Source of the DNA: Ancylomarina sp. DW003
Lineage (GTDB): Bacteria; Bacteroidota; Bacteroidia; Bacteroidales; Marinifilaceae
DNA length: 64,000 bases
Reading direction: 5' to 3'
Assembly: GCF_029029505.1 (NCBI RefSeq)
Contig: NZ_JAKJSD010000003.1
Coordinates: 269,027-333,026, forward strand
Made by a program: the position numbers and the translations under genes. Shown here piece by piece: positions 20,920 to 29,908 of this stretch (position 1 is its first letter; the number at the start of each line of letters is the position of its first letter). The notes under the pieces are model-generated. The model saw only the letters and a list, made by a program, of their open reading frames with translations. It was not told where the DNA came from and made no database searches.

Positions 20920-21294
20920 ATGTTCCTGAAACTGTTTATATTCCTGCAATTCATTTGTGTTATCGGCTTAAAAACAAGCTCCGAAGAGCATAATGTAAAG
21001 GCATGGATAGAGATAGAAGGTGAATTAAACGCTTTATCTGTAAGGGCTAAAATAAAAAATAATAGTACTGAAAATCTGTTTCTGAATTATGAAATAGAAA
21101 TGCATAGCCGCTCTCGCATTAAAAACCAAAAAACACTCCAGAAAGGGAAACTTTTTGCAATGAAAGAATCAGTTATTAACCTAGGTGAGTCGCGATTAAA
21201 CGTAAAAAGAACGGAAGAACTTTGTGTTCTAATAAAAGTTCTTCATGATAGTGAAGTGGTAGCTGTGGACTCGGTTATTTTCCATGGAAGATAA
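20920..21294 (+). CDS. Small exported CsgH-like beta-sandwich protein
   Basis: This 124-residue protein has a hydrophobic N-terminus (about 1-17) likely to be a signal peptide. The rest is beta-rich, with the pattern A-W-I-E-I-E-G-x-L, N-Y-E-I-E-M, Q-K-G-K, V-I-N-L and V-L-I-K-V-L-H-D-S-E-V-V-A-V-D-S. That order closely resembles CsgH, the curli-type amyloid chaperone-like family. No csgA, csgB, csgE, csgF or csgG gene is nearby. The match is by eye to a family I know, so it is a moderate-confidence inference; a generic immunoglobulin-like exported protein is the alternative. Confidence 0.55.
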   Translation: MFLKLFIFLQFICVIGLKTSSEEHNVKAWIEIEGELNALSVRAKIKNNSTENLFLNYEIEMHSRSRIKNQKTLQKGKLFAMKESVINLGESRLNVKRTEELCVLIKVLHDSEVVAVDSVIFHGR

Positions 21295-21309
21295 GCTTAT
21301 GAACTTCTA

Positions 21310-22590
21310 CTACGCTGGTTTTCCTATTAAAACAACGTCTTTTTCGTTATTAATATCCGTTACAAGGATATCGTAAAAAGTATTTGTTTTTATATTTTCA
21401 GCTTCGAATTGTACAGGAATATAGTGTTCTCCATAACCTTTAGCTACATTCCCATTAATATTCTCTACGAGCACACGTTGTGTTTTACCAACAAATTGAC
21501 TTCTGTATTTAAGTTTACTTTCTTCTGCTATGCCTCTTAAAACTTCACTACGCTCAGTTTTTAGCTTTTCAGGGATCTGATCGGCCATTCTTTCGGCACG
21601 AGTTCCTTTACGTATTGAGTATTTAAAGGTGTGCACATGACCAAACTCCATATTCTGAATCATATCACAGCTATCGGTAAAATCAGTTTCGCTTTCGCCA
21701 GGGAAACCAATAATAATATCTGTAGTGAAATTGAAATCCGGACGAATGACTCTCACTTTCTCAACGGTATTCTTAAAGGTTTTAATCGTATACATTCGAC
21801 GCATTCTCAAAAGAACTTCATCGGAACCCGATTGCAAGCAAAGGTGAAGGTGAGGTGTCATTTTAGGGTGTGACAATAAGCCTAAGAATTTATCTCCAAA
21901 ACCATCTGGTTCAAGTGACGAGATTCTTAACCTAAAATCTCCATCTAAATTAAGAATGGCTTCAATCAGATCATCAAACTTATAATTTTCATATTCGTAT
22001 CGACCAATGTTTACTCCAGTGATGACAACTTCTTTAGCGCCATTAGTAATAACGGATCTTACATTATCAAGAATAGCCTCAAATGGACGACTCTTGGCAC
22101 GACCACGCACCGATGGAATGATACAGAAAGTACAGAAGTTATCACAACCATCTTGTATTTTAATCATACTGCGCGTATGAAAACCTTTTTCGGTTGAACC
22201 GTAGGCAAACAAATCGTTATTCAGTTGAGATGGGTGTTTCACCTCTCCATTAAAATGCGCTTCAACCAAGGAGTATAGAGCTGATTTATTATCATTTTCG
22301 AGAACATAGTTAATCTCATCTTTGTTCTCTAATTCTTCTTTAGCATTGTTGGCCATGCAACCCGTTACAACCAAAACTGAATCCTTATTTCGCTTATTGG
22401 CTTGATTGATGAAGTTTCTTGACTTGTGATCGCTTTGATGTGTCACCGTACAAGAATTGATTACATAGACATCAGCTTCTTCGTCAAAATTGACCAATTT
22501 GTAGGCATTATTCTGAAATTTAGAAGCTAAAGCATCTGTTTCGTACTGATTCAGACGACAACCTAAAGTTTTAAAAGCGATTGTTTTCAT
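21310..22590 (-). CDS. mtaB: tRNA (N6-threonylcarbamoyladenosine(37)-C2)-methylthiotransferase
   Basis: This 426-residue radical-SAM enzyme adds a methylthio group to t6A37 of tRNAs. N-terminal cluster cysteines are C11 (L-G-C-R-L-N-Q), C47 and C78. The radical-SAM C-x3-C-x2-C is C149, C153 and C156, followed by I-I-P-S-V-R-G-R-A-K-S-R, typical of MtaB rather than MiaB or RimO. A TRAM-like domain ends the protein. It is downstream of miaB in the same direction (52 bp gap), so two tRNA position-37 methylthiotransferases are adjacent. It converges with the CsgH-like gene. Confidence 0.92.
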   Translation of the reverse strand: MKTIAFKTLGCRLNQYETDALASKFQNNAYKLVNFDEEADVYVINSCTVTHQSDHKSRNFINQANKRNKDSVLVVTGCMANNAKEELENKDEINYVLENDNKSALYSLVEAHFNGEVKHPSQLNNDLFAYGSTEKGFHTRSMIKIQDGCDNFCTFCIIPSVRGRAKSRPFEAILDNVRSVITNGAKEVVITGVNIGRYEYENYKFDDLIEAILNLDGDFRLRISSLEPDGFGDKFLGLLSHPKMTPHLHLCLQSGSDEVLLRMRRMYTIKTFKNTVEKVRVIRPDFNFTTDIIIGFPGESETDFTDSCDMIQNMEFGHVHTFKYSIRKGTRAERMADQIPEKLKTERSEVLRGIAEESKLKYRSQFVGKTQRVLVENINGNVAKGYGEHYIPVQFEAENIKTNTFYDILVTDINNEKDVVLIGKPA

Positions 22591-22642
22591 TGTAAATTAT
22601 ATTGTAAGCACTGTAATTAAAGTTGTTCGAGATGGTTATTCT

Positions 22643-23968
22643 CTATTCAATAAAATCTCCTTCAACCGAGAAATCAGTAGCTGATTTGATTTTCACATCA
22701 ACAATTTGTCCAATTAAATCTGAGTTCTCAGATAAAAAGCGAACATTAATCTTTCCTTCAGTCATTCCAGCTAAATAACCAGCGTGTTTTGCAGTTCCTT
22801 TTACCAGCACTCTGAATGTTTGATCTATCATGCTATTATTATAGCTTCTCGATGTTAGTTTCAGATCTTCGGTTAAAACCTGATGGCGATTCTTTTTTAC
22901 CTCAATGGGTACAGAATCGAACCAGCGATGACTCAAAGCACCAGGTCTAGGCGAATACTTCGCTATATATGCCATATTAAAGTCGAACTCTTTCATAGCA
23001 GCACGAGTGGCATCAAACTGCTCATTGGTCTCACCTGTAAAGCCAACAATAATATCGGTAAACAGGGTTGCTTCAGGAATTAAGCGTTTAATGGTCGAAA
23101 CGGATTGACGGTATTTTTCAAGTCCATGCTTACGGTTCATGGCAATTAAAAGCTTATCGTCGCCAGATTGTAATGGCAAGTGAATTTGCTTAGCCAGACA
23201 CTTGTATTGCGCAATAACTTCAATCACTTCATCGGTCATATCACGAGGGTGAGGCGAAGTAAAATAAAGCCAAAATTCGGTTCCTATTTCATTTCCAAGC
23301 TCACCAATTCTACGAAGTAATTCAGGAAACATGATTTCTGTATCAGGCTTGTCTAAACCATAGGAATTCACGTTTTGACCTAATAAGGTAATTGATTTAT
23401 ATCCTCTTTCAACCAATGACCTAACTTCATTGACAATCTCAACTGAAGGACGAGAAACTTCACGACCTCTGGTATAGGGTACAGCACAGAATGAGCAAAA
23501 TTTATCGCAACCATTCTGTATTGGCACAAAAGCTTCAAAATCGGAAGTATGATCAGGTTTTACATTCCAAAATTCCGAAATATTATCGTTTTGAGCGTCA
23601 AAACCTTTCTGTACACCATTAGCTGTCGTAATTCCATACTGATGGATCATCTCAGGCAAGTTTGGTAAATCTTTCATCTGAAAGATAATATCGAAAAGCT
23701 TTAGAAATTTCTCGTGATCAGAAGGTAGTACACAGCCAGAAACAAAGGTGATTAGGTTGGAACGGTTCTTCCATTTATTCCATTTTGATATTTTAGAATA
23801 AACCTTATCAATAGCATTCTGACGCACTGAACAGGCCAAAATCCCAATTAAATTAGCTTCTGTTTCGTCTTCAGTATAGGTGTAACCCATTTGTTCAATC
23901 ACGGTTCTAACGCGCTCTCCGTCAGAAGCGTTCATTTGACAACCTAATGATATAAGATGATATTTCAT
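22643..23968 (-). CDS. miaB: MiaB-like tRNA methylthiotransferase
   Basis: This 441-residue radical-SAM methylthiotransferase has the N-terminal UPF0004 cysteines C10 (L-G-C-Q-M-N), C46 and C79, and the radical-SAM cluster C154, C158 and C161. V-P-Y-T-R-G-R-E-V-S-R-P follows, the usual MiaB signature, and a TRAM domain forms the C-terminus. MiaB converts i6A37 to ms2i6A37. The N-terminal domain is less typical than usual for Bacteroidota MiaB (L-A-C-S-V-R-Q and S-G-C-V-L-P in place of the usual A-x-R-E/C-M-A-E-R forms). A second MiaB elsewhere in the genome is therefore possible. Co-directional with mtaB. Confidence 0.85.
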   Translation of the reverse strand: MKYHLISLGCQMNASDGERVRTVIEQMGYTYTEDETEANLIGILACSVRQNAIDKVYSKISKWNKWKNRSNLITFVSGCVLPSDHEKFLKLFDIIFQMKDLPNLPEMIHQYGITTANGVQKGFDAQNDNISEFWNVKPDHTSDFEAFVPIQNGCDKFCSFCAVPYTRGREVSRPSVEIVNEVRSLVERGYKSITLLGQNVNSYGLDKPDTEIMFPELLRRIGELGNEIGTEFWLYFTSPHPRDMTDEVIEVIAQYKCLAKQIHLPLQSGDDKLLIAMNRKHGLEKYRQSVSTIKRLIPEATLFTDIIVGFTGETNEQFDATRAAMKEFDFNMAYIAKYSPRPGALSHRWFDSVPIEVKKNRHQVLTEDLKLTSRSYNNSMIDQTFRVLVKGTAKHAGYLAGMTEGKINVRFLSENSDLIGQIVDVKIKSATDFSVEGDFIE

Positions 23969-24091
23969 AAGATGATGCGATGTTGATTAGTTAATATGAT
24001 GATCCTTAAAGGTATCATCATGTCGATTTACTAATCCTTACTTTAAAACTTTGGGTCAACTTTGAATTAACTCAATATATAGCTACCGATA

Positions 24092-24736
24092 TTAAAAATA
24101 AACTTCGGTATGGATAGGACCTAGTTTGATACCTTGTTTTTCAAGAATATCATAGGCCTCGTAAATCATATGACAATTGCCGCAAAGATAACAGATTGTA
24201 TCAGGTGAGACAGGGTTTTTCAGAAGATATTCTGTTACGCGACCGTTAAAATCCCCAGTATTTTCACCTGAAGTACATAAAACATATCGATTTGAGTCGT
24301 AAGATTCCTTTTCGTAAGCTTCCTCTTTGTGGCGAATCCCATGTAGAAGGGTGTAATCCATTTCCGGATGTGTGTGTATAAAGCTATGGATAGGAGAAAT
24401 ACCTGTACCTGTGCTTATAAACATGAATTTCTTATTTTTAATCTCATCAGTTTTTAAAGAAAAGTGTCCGAATGCACCGTCTATATCCAGTTCATCACCA
24501 GGCTTGCATTTTTTCAATTTTTTCGAAAGCAAACCATCTTCAACTTCCTTAATTAGAACCTCAATGTAAGGATCTTGTTCTGCACTGTATATTGAGTATT
24601 CTCTACGATCAATGCTACCACTAAACCCCAGTGTTATATATTGTCCTGTTTTAAATGTGAAATCTTTTTTCTCCAAACGAATGATATAGGTCGATGGAGT
24701 TAGGTTTCTTAGACTAATTACTTTATGTGAATTCAT
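24092..24736 (-). CDS. Ferredoxin-NADP reductase family oxidoreductase
   Basis: This 214-residue single-domain flavoprotein has the FAD-binding R-R-E-Y-S motif at 44-48. The NAD(P)-binding G-T-G-I-S-P motif lies near 112 and a C-G-N-C-H-M segment near 185. Length and motifs match compact FAD/NAD(P) oxidoreductases of the ferredoxin-NADP+ reductase superfamily. There is no iron-sulfur domain, so electrons must pass to a separate partner that is not obvious here. The gene stands alone between miaB and a GNAT gene, and the physiological acceptor is unknown. Confidence 0.83.
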   Translation of the reverse strand: MNSHKVISLRNLTPSTYIIRLEKKDFTFKTGQYITLGFSGSIDRREYSIYSAEQDPYIEVLIKEVEDGLLSKKLKKCKPGDELDIDGAFGHFSLKTDEIKNKKFMFISTGTGISPIHSFIHTHPEMDYTLLHGIRHKEEAYEKESYDSNRYVLCTSGENTGDFNGRVTEYLLKNPVSPDTICYLCGNCHMIYEAYDILEKQGIKLGPIHTEVYF

Positions 24737-24946
24737 TTATTTTCTTCTTGCTTTTTTATCAAATCTGGCCGTATTTGTATTGTTTCTTATTATGTGGAAT
24801 CAATAAAAATAAGCTTTCGCAAAATAAGATGTTTTTATCCGAAATAGCAAGCCTTCGGTAGTTTTTGTGATTAGTCAATGGAGTAGGGTGCTCAATTAAA
24901 AATATTAAGAGAATATAAATCAGCTTGAGAAAGAGATTAAATCTAT

Positions 24947-25474
24947 TTAATTCTTTATTTCTTTCTGAAAAACAAGGTTTTCATATTTATTCTCACCCAT
25001 GGTAAAGTAAATTGAAGAATTTGATTTAAAGCCCAAATAAGTATAAAAATCTATTGCATTTTGATTTTCAATAAAACAGGATAACCAGTAGTTCGAAATT
25101 CCTTTTGAATAGAGATGCTTTTCTGCTTCGATAACAAGCGCTTTACCAATACCACGTCCGTAAAAATGCTCTGATACATATAAAACAGTCATCTCAGCAC
25201 AATTTTCTTTGGTATCAGGATGAATAGCTTCGAAATTAACTTCACAATATGCAATCAGAAAATTATTTTCTTCAGCAACAAGGCAGTATTTATTTTTGTC
25301 ACTAATTGATCTTAAACAGTTTTCATAGGTGAAATCTGCTTCCAGATACTCGGTATATTCATCATTAATACCTTTTGTGGCATAGGTGTGTAGCCAAACC
25401 TGAGTTTTTAAGAATTTAAGATTAAGAGCGTCTTTGTTTAGGGCTTTTCTTATTTGCATTTTATGATTGGTCAA
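24947..25474 (-). CDS. GNAT family N-acetyltransferase
   Basis: This 175-residue acetyltransferase carries the standard GNAT core: strand T-V-L-Y-V-S-E-H-F-Y-G-R-G-I-G-K-A-L (about 97-114) with the acetyl-CoA pyrophosphate loop R-G-I-G-K, and the C-terminal N-A-I-D-F-Y-x-x-L-G-F motif near 141-151. The acceptor is unknown. It is downstream of the DUF6029 cluster but separated by a terminator, so it is probably transcribed separately. Confidence 0.85.
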   Translation of the reverse strand: MTNHKMQIRKALNKDALNLKFLKTQVWLHTYATKGINDEYTEYLEADFTYENCLRSISDKNKYCLVAEENNFLIAYCEVNFEAIHPDTKENCAEMTVLYVSEHFYGRGIGKALVIEAEKHLYSKGISNYWLSCFIENQNAIDFYTYLGFKSNSSIYFTMGENKYENLVFQKEIKN

Positions 25475-25777
25475 TTTCTAAATAAACACTGATATTGTTC
25501 TGAGAAGGAGAGAAGTCATTAAATAAGTTCCCAATACTCGCACCCATTTAAATAAATAATAACGCATTTATTCTGAAATTATATTTCGTACTTACAGATA
25601 ATTCCGAATAATGATTATTATATCTTAATTGTTTTTTAACAGATTAAAACTAATTAAACAATTTGATCTGGCAAATAAAATGGGCATCTCATAAAATTGA
25701 GATGCCCATCAAAATGATTTGGTTAGTTAAATTGTGATTTAGATAAATAAGCTATTCATTTTGAAAAACTTATAAGT
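25475..25777. other. Intergenic region
   Basis: About 303 bp between two minus-strand genes. It holds the terminator at 25681-25708; the remainder is AT-rich upstream DNA of the GNAT gene in which I see no clear promoter or gene. Confidence 0.5.
25681..25708 (-). terminator. Terminator of the Omp28-TlpA-DUF6029 cluster
   Basis: A perfect 10-bp stem (25681-25690 with 25699-25708) with an 8-nt loop is followed on the minus strand by a T-rich tract. It lies about 70 bp after the DUF6029 stop codon. Confidence 0.85.
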
Positions 25778-27370
25778 TTAGAAGCTGGTCGAAAAGCTAA
25801 TGTTCAGACCCGTATAAGCAGGTACAAATCGACAAACACCGCCTGAACAGTTCAAGCCTTCACGATTTCTACCATAAGCTACCTGCAGGTTTTTGGAATC
25901 TTTAGCCCATCCAAAGCCACCAGAATAATAATGTATCTTGTCCTTATCACCATAGTTGTATTGATTGGAAACAAACATAGAGAAGCCTGGCGCAATAGAA
26001 TATTCAAGTAAACCAGCTATCCAATTCTTTTTATCCTGCTTGGTCCACAAGTGTTGTAACTCTGCTCTCAAAACATGTTTGGGTTTGATTTTAAACTCGA
26101 TTTCACTGGCTAAAAAATCAGATTTTACAATAGGGGAGTCACCGCCTTGCAGTTTACCTTTATTATAATCGATATGTGCATAAGCCAGCTTGGTTTTCAA
26201 CCTTTTTGAGAATTTCTTTGATAAATTGATATTGAAATCGCGGTATAGTTTACTGTCTCCTAGTTTAAGAAAATCACTTTCCTCCGTTTCAATGTTTTTC
26301 AGATCTAAATCGTTATATGCTGAGAAATTAATTTCCAGCTTAGTTCCATACTTTCCACCTAATAAACTACCTTTTTTAAATTTCTTATAAAGATCGAATT
26401 GAGCACCCATTTCGCCATCGGCTTGAGTGATATAGGTGTAAATATTTAACAAACTGTATTTGTGCTGCTTGGTAATGGCTGGTAAATAATTCACTAAAAG
26501 ATTTAAACCACTAGCAGTTCTTTCGTTATAGAAACTCATATCTTTTAAAGCTCTGAAAGTAAAATTCATTCCCAGACCAGATTGAGCATAGGATGAATTG
26601 ATAAGTAATGCATTCCCAGTGATATCTCTAGTGGGATATTCGACTCTTCTGTCATCTTTTTTCTGAACAAATTCGGCATTTAAACTCCAATTTTTTATTC
26701 CGAAATCTAATCGAGCAGAATAGGCATTTACCTGGCTAGGAAAATCTTCCTGAGCACCTGTATAGGTTTCATACTTGCTTAGCCAGCTTCCACCTAGATT
26801 AAAATGGCTATTGGTTAAACCAAAATACTGAGCCAAATCAAATGTTCCATCAAGACCTCTCAGTGTACCGTCTGAAACTTCGAAGAATTCTCGTTGCTTG
26901 CCATATATTGCCTTTAAGTTCAGGTAGTCGGTAGGATAGAACCTCACACCCACACCTTCGATGGCATTGTTAATGCCTAATTCACGGTTTTCGTAACTTC
27001 TAAAAATAAGACCACTACCAAACTGTTCGTAAAAGTTTCCTACAGTGATTTCTAATGTCTCATCTTGATATTTTAGATATCGACCTGCAATTTTCTGATC
27101 TTTGTGGCGGATATCGTATCCTACAAGTCTTGGTAAATAGGCTTCGTATTGCAAGCCCATTGTCAGTTTACCAATATGATAATCCAGTTTCAGATAAGAA
27201 TTGGATCCAAATTTATCATCGGGAACTATAGCTTTGGTTTTATTGTCTTTCTTGTAAATTTGGTTGATGGTCTCGAAACTACCACTTAGTTTTCCTTTTT
27301 TATCCTGAGCATTTCCCAGATGCCATTGACTCAATAAAATAAACCCCAAAAGTATTATTTGTTTGTTCAT
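25778..27370 (-). CDS. DUF6029 family outer-membrane beta-barrel-like protein
   Basis: This 530-residue protein starts with a signal peptide (about 1-21, ending G-N-A-Q). It is then almost entirely alternating-hydrophobic beta-strand sequence ending in a terminal aromatic (F-S-T-S-F), as in outer-membrane beta-barrels. It resembles DUF6029 proteins of Bacteroidota. The gene lies directly after a TlpA-like thioredoxin gene (13 bp gap) and an Omp28-like gene, a recurring cluster in this phylum. Its job is unknown. A surface porin or secretion partner for the two thioredoxin-fold proteins is possible. Confidence 0.8.
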   Translation of the reverse strand: MNKQIILLGFILLSQWHLGNAQDKKGKLSGSFETINQIYKKDNKTKAIVPDDKFGSNSYLKLDYHIGKLTMGLQYEAYLPRLVGYDIRHKDQKIAGRYLKYQDETLEITVGNFYEQFGSGLIFRSYENRELGINNAIEGVGVRFYPTDYLNLKAIYGKQREFFEVSDGTLRGLDGTFDLAQYFGLTNSHFNLGGSWLSKYETYTGAQEDFPSQVNAYSARLDFGIKNWSLNAEFVQKKDDRRVEYPTRDITGNALLINSSYAQSGLGMNFTFRALKDMSFYNERTASGLNLLVNYLPAITKQHKYSLLNIYTYITQADGEMGAQFDLYKKFKKGSLLGGKYGTKLEINFSAYNDLDLKNIETEESDFLKLGDSKLYRDFNINLSKKFSKRLKTKLAYAHIDYNKGKLQGGDSPIVKSDFLASEIEFKIKPKHVLRAELQHLWTKQDKKNWIAGLLEYSIAPGFSMFVSNQYNYGDKDKIHYYSGGFGWAKDSKNLQVAYGRNREGLNCSGGVCRFVPAYTGLNISFSTSF

Positions 27371-27383
27371 ATTTTCTTTATGC

Positions 27384-27869
27384 TTATTTTTTTGATAGTT
27401 CGGTTAGCTGCTCTATAATCAATTCTTCACTTCCAGGTTGATAGCCACTATGTTTCCATACGATTTCACCTTTTTTAATGATACAACAAAAGGGAACACC
27501 CGAAATATTAAGAGCACGTTTTAGGTCTGAGTTTTCATCGATATAAACATCAAATTGCCAGTCTCTGGCTTTTACCAATGCCGGAACTTTAGAACTGGAC
27601 CGTGTGTTATCAATCGATATGGCGATTATTTTAAACTTAGTCTCTTCTTGCCAGTCATCCATCGCTTCGTTAATGGCTTCAAGTTCATGAAGGCAAGGAC
27701 GACACCAAGTTGCCCAAAAGCATAAAACCACTGGTTCCTCGCTATTGGGAAACAAGCTTTCAGATTGAATCATTGTACCATGAATATCCTTTAGTTGACT
27801 ACCCGAAAGCTGGGCTTGTGTTAGTAAAGAAAATAGGCTTAGTATTAATAATAGACTATATTTTGTCAT
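27384..27869 (-). CDS. TlpA-like thioredoxin-fold exported protein
   Basis: This 161-residue protein has a signal peptide (about 1-19) and a TlpA/ResA-like thioredoxin fold with the active-site W-C-R-P-C (C56 and C59). The S-G-V-P-F cis-proline loop is near 125-130. Such proteins reduce or exchange disulfides outside the cytoplasm. It lies 13 bp upstream of the DUF6029 gene and 40 bp downstream of the Omp28-like gene, so the three are probably one transcript. Confidence 0.88.
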   Translation of the reverse strand: MTKYSLLLILSLFSLLTQAQLSGSQLKDIHGTMIQSESLFPNSEEPVVLCFWATWCRPCLHELEAINEAMDDWQEETKFKIIAISIDNTRSSSKVPALVKARDWQFDVYIDENSDLKRALNISGVPFCCIIKKGEIVWKHSGYQPGSEELIIEQLTELSKK

Positions 27870-27909
27870 TATTTTTAGTTTTATATAGGGTTAATATGAG
27901 ACTTATAGC

Positions 27910-29154
27910 TTACAGATTATCAACAGAAAGAACATTAATAACTTCACTGTTCTTTACAAGAAAAGTAATAGCTGACAAATGTGCTTTATTGTATTTCGAA
28001 ACATCCGTGGTAAAGGATAAACTATAGCTTGATCCTTGAGTCAATTTCTCGTTAGGAATGGCATCCCCATATAAATCGGTTAATGTTTTACGAAGAATAT
28101 AATGATGCTGAAAGTTTTTCATCTTTTCACCTGCTTGATAAAAAGCAGAACTAGCTTCATCATTATAGTAATTTGATTGATCAGCCAGTTGATTGTTGTC
28201 GCAAAGAGCAACCACTAATTTTATGTCTTTGGAGGTTTGATATGATTCTAATTGCACATCTATCTTAGCATTATCACCATCCACCTGAATCGTAGATGAA
28301 AGTCCTAATGGACATGATTCACTGGCTAAACTCGTTAAGATATCTTCTGAAATATTGACTGATGTATTCCGGTTTACGATTTTAGTAGGATATCCGCTTA
28401 CGTTGTATGTTGATACTAAACTACCTAGTTTAGAAAAAGTAAATTCATCACTACCATGAATTGCTGATATTACCATATTAGCTGATGTTTTACCCTTTAG
28501 TTCTTCTAAATAATACATTGACTCAGGACAATAGCCACACCAAGTTGCTGTGTAGTCTTCAACCAAAACATTTCTAGGCGACATATTAACACCAATCAGT
28601 AAGTCGGCACTTTTTAATTCTGAATACTCGGCTCTTACTTTGTACTTTCCATTTGTAGATGAATTAAATGTATGACCGCTGATCAGTTGATCATCGACAT
28701 AGAACTTAGCGCTGGAAGTCACATTATTCAACTTAGTGTCTAATACTTTGAATTCGAATTCTTCAGATCCGGATGAGAATTTGGATGTTCTATTGCTTGA
28801 CAGATATAACCTTGCTGTGTAGTGACGAACCAGAATCTTTATACTAGCTTCTCTGTCCAGGTTAACCGCTTTAACCGTGTATTCACCTTTTTTTGTAGTA
28901 GAATAAGTATTTTTTGCTAAGGCTTCACCATCGACATAAATTTTTGAGTCAGAAGTGATATCTTTTTCATTATTATCCTTAACTGTAAAAGTGATTTCAT
29001 CTTTGCCATCAGCAAGTATTGAACTTTTATTTGCTGTAATCTTGATACTTCCATTTTCAACTATAGCTTTATTATCATCGCTTTTAGAGCAGGAAGCTAA
29101 AGTCGTTGAAAAAAGGATGAAGCCAATTAGTAAAATGTTTAATTGTTTTTTCAT
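27910..29154 (-). CDS. Omp28-related lipoprotein with thioredoxin-like domain
   Basis: This 414-residue lipoprotein has a lipobox L-A-S-C with the lipidated cysteine at C22. Two immunoglobulin-like repeats follow (about 33-110 and 113-188), each with the pattern F-x-V-x-D/N-x-x-x-x-x-x-T-S-x-x-x-x-Y/F-V-D. An Omp28/thioredoxin-like domain comes last, with Y-T-A-T-W-C-G-Y-C-P (C206 and C209). The family is named after Porphyromonas Omp28. The C-x-x-C suggests redox or metal chemistry at the cell surface. It is the first gene of the cluster with TlpA-like and DUF6029 genes. Confidence 0.86.
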   Translation of the reverse strand: MKKQLNILLIGFILFSTTLASCSKSDDNKAIVENGSIKITANKSSILADGKDEITFTVKDNNEKDITSDSKIYVDGEALAKNTYSTTKKGEYTVKAVNLDREASIKILVRHYTARLYLSSNRTSKFSSGSEEFEFKVLDTKLNNVTSSAKFYVDDQLISGHTFNSSTNGKYKVRAEYSELKSADLLIGVNMSPRNVLVEDYTATWCGYCPESMYYLEELKGKTSANMVISAIHGSDEFTFSKLGSLVSTYNVSGYPTKIVNRNTSVNISEDILTSLASESCPLGLSSTIQVDGDNAKIDVQLESYQTSKDIKLVVALCDNNQLADQSNYYNDEASSAFYQAGEKMKNFQHHYILRKTLTDLYGDAIPNEKLTQGSSYSLSFTTDVSKYNKAHLSAITFLVKNSEVINVLSVDNL

Positions 29155-29305
29155 AGGGGAATTTTTTTATTTGTGAATACTTGTTTGTTATAAAAACATT
29201 CAAGAACTGAAATACCCTACTTTTTTATCAATAAAAAATAGATTTTGTTAAAATATTCCGTTTTTATTGAAGGAAACAATATAAATATCTTACCGTTTAA
29301 TAGTC

Positions 29306-29728
29306 TTATTCATCCCAACCAGGAGATTGTCTACGTGTCTTTTTTTCAGAATCTAGTCGCTTAGTTTTTAATCGTCTCTCACGAGCACGACGACTGGGTT
29401 TTGTTGGCCGACGTTTTTTGACAGGGGTAAAAGCTTGTGTCAACAAATCAAAGAATTTCTCAATTGCTGATTGCTTATTCTTCAGTTGAGAGCGATCTGC
29501 CTGAACAACGATACTCAGAATATCATCCTGACTGATACGTGTTGCTAATTTATGATAGAGAATACTTTTGTCATCATCACTCAACAATTGCGTTTCCCTT
29601 AGGTTAAATCGTAGTTCAACCCGGGAACTCACTTTATTCACATGCTGACCACCAGGGCCACTGCTTCGTGAGGTTTGAAATTTGAATTCTCTTAAAAAGG
29701 CTTCTTTATTTGAAATGGGTAAAAACAT
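29306..29728 (-). CDS. arfB: Alternative ribosome-rescue factor ArfB (peptidyl-tRNA hydrolase)
   Basis: This 140-residue protein has the release-factor GGQ motif at residues 26-28 within S-S-G-P-G-G-Q-H-V-N-K, and a strongly basic C-terminal tail (about 105-140, rich in K and R). This combination, with no codon-recognition domain, is that of ArfB/YaeJ. The factor hydrolyses peptidyl-tRNA on stalled ribosomes, using the tail in the empty mRNA channel. The gene is monocistronic. Confidence 0.92.
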   Translation of the reverse strand: MFLPISNKEAFLREFKFQTSRSSGPGGQHVNKVSSRVELRFNLRETQLLSDDDKSILYHKLATRISQDDILSIVVQADRSQLKNKQSAIEKFFDLLTQAFTPVKKRRPTKPSRRARERRLKTKRLDSEKKTRRQSPGWDE

Positions 29729-29857
29729 AAGGGGAATCTACTTGTTGACTGGTTAATGAAAATACATGCTTAAATACAAAAGTATCATTTAATGTTAATG
29801 TCAAACATTAATTCTCTTTTCTAAATCCCATGAATTTAAATCCCAAAATAGAAAATA

Positions 29858-29885
29858 AAGCCACCTCACATTTGTAAGGTGGCTT
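29858..29885 (-). terminator. Terminator of the scramblase-like gene
   Basis: A perfect 9-bp stem (29858-29866 with 29877-29885) is followed on the minus strand by a T-rich stretch. It lies 24 bp beyond the stop codon at 29909. Confidence 0.85.
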
Positions 29886-29908
29886 GTAAAAATTAAGATA
29901 TAAGTTTT

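Noticed and set aside
23997..24020. A short imperfect hairpin (TGATGATCC / GGTATCATCA) upstream of miaB.
   Set aside because: It has a bulge, is short and has no context that would make it a terminator or operator.
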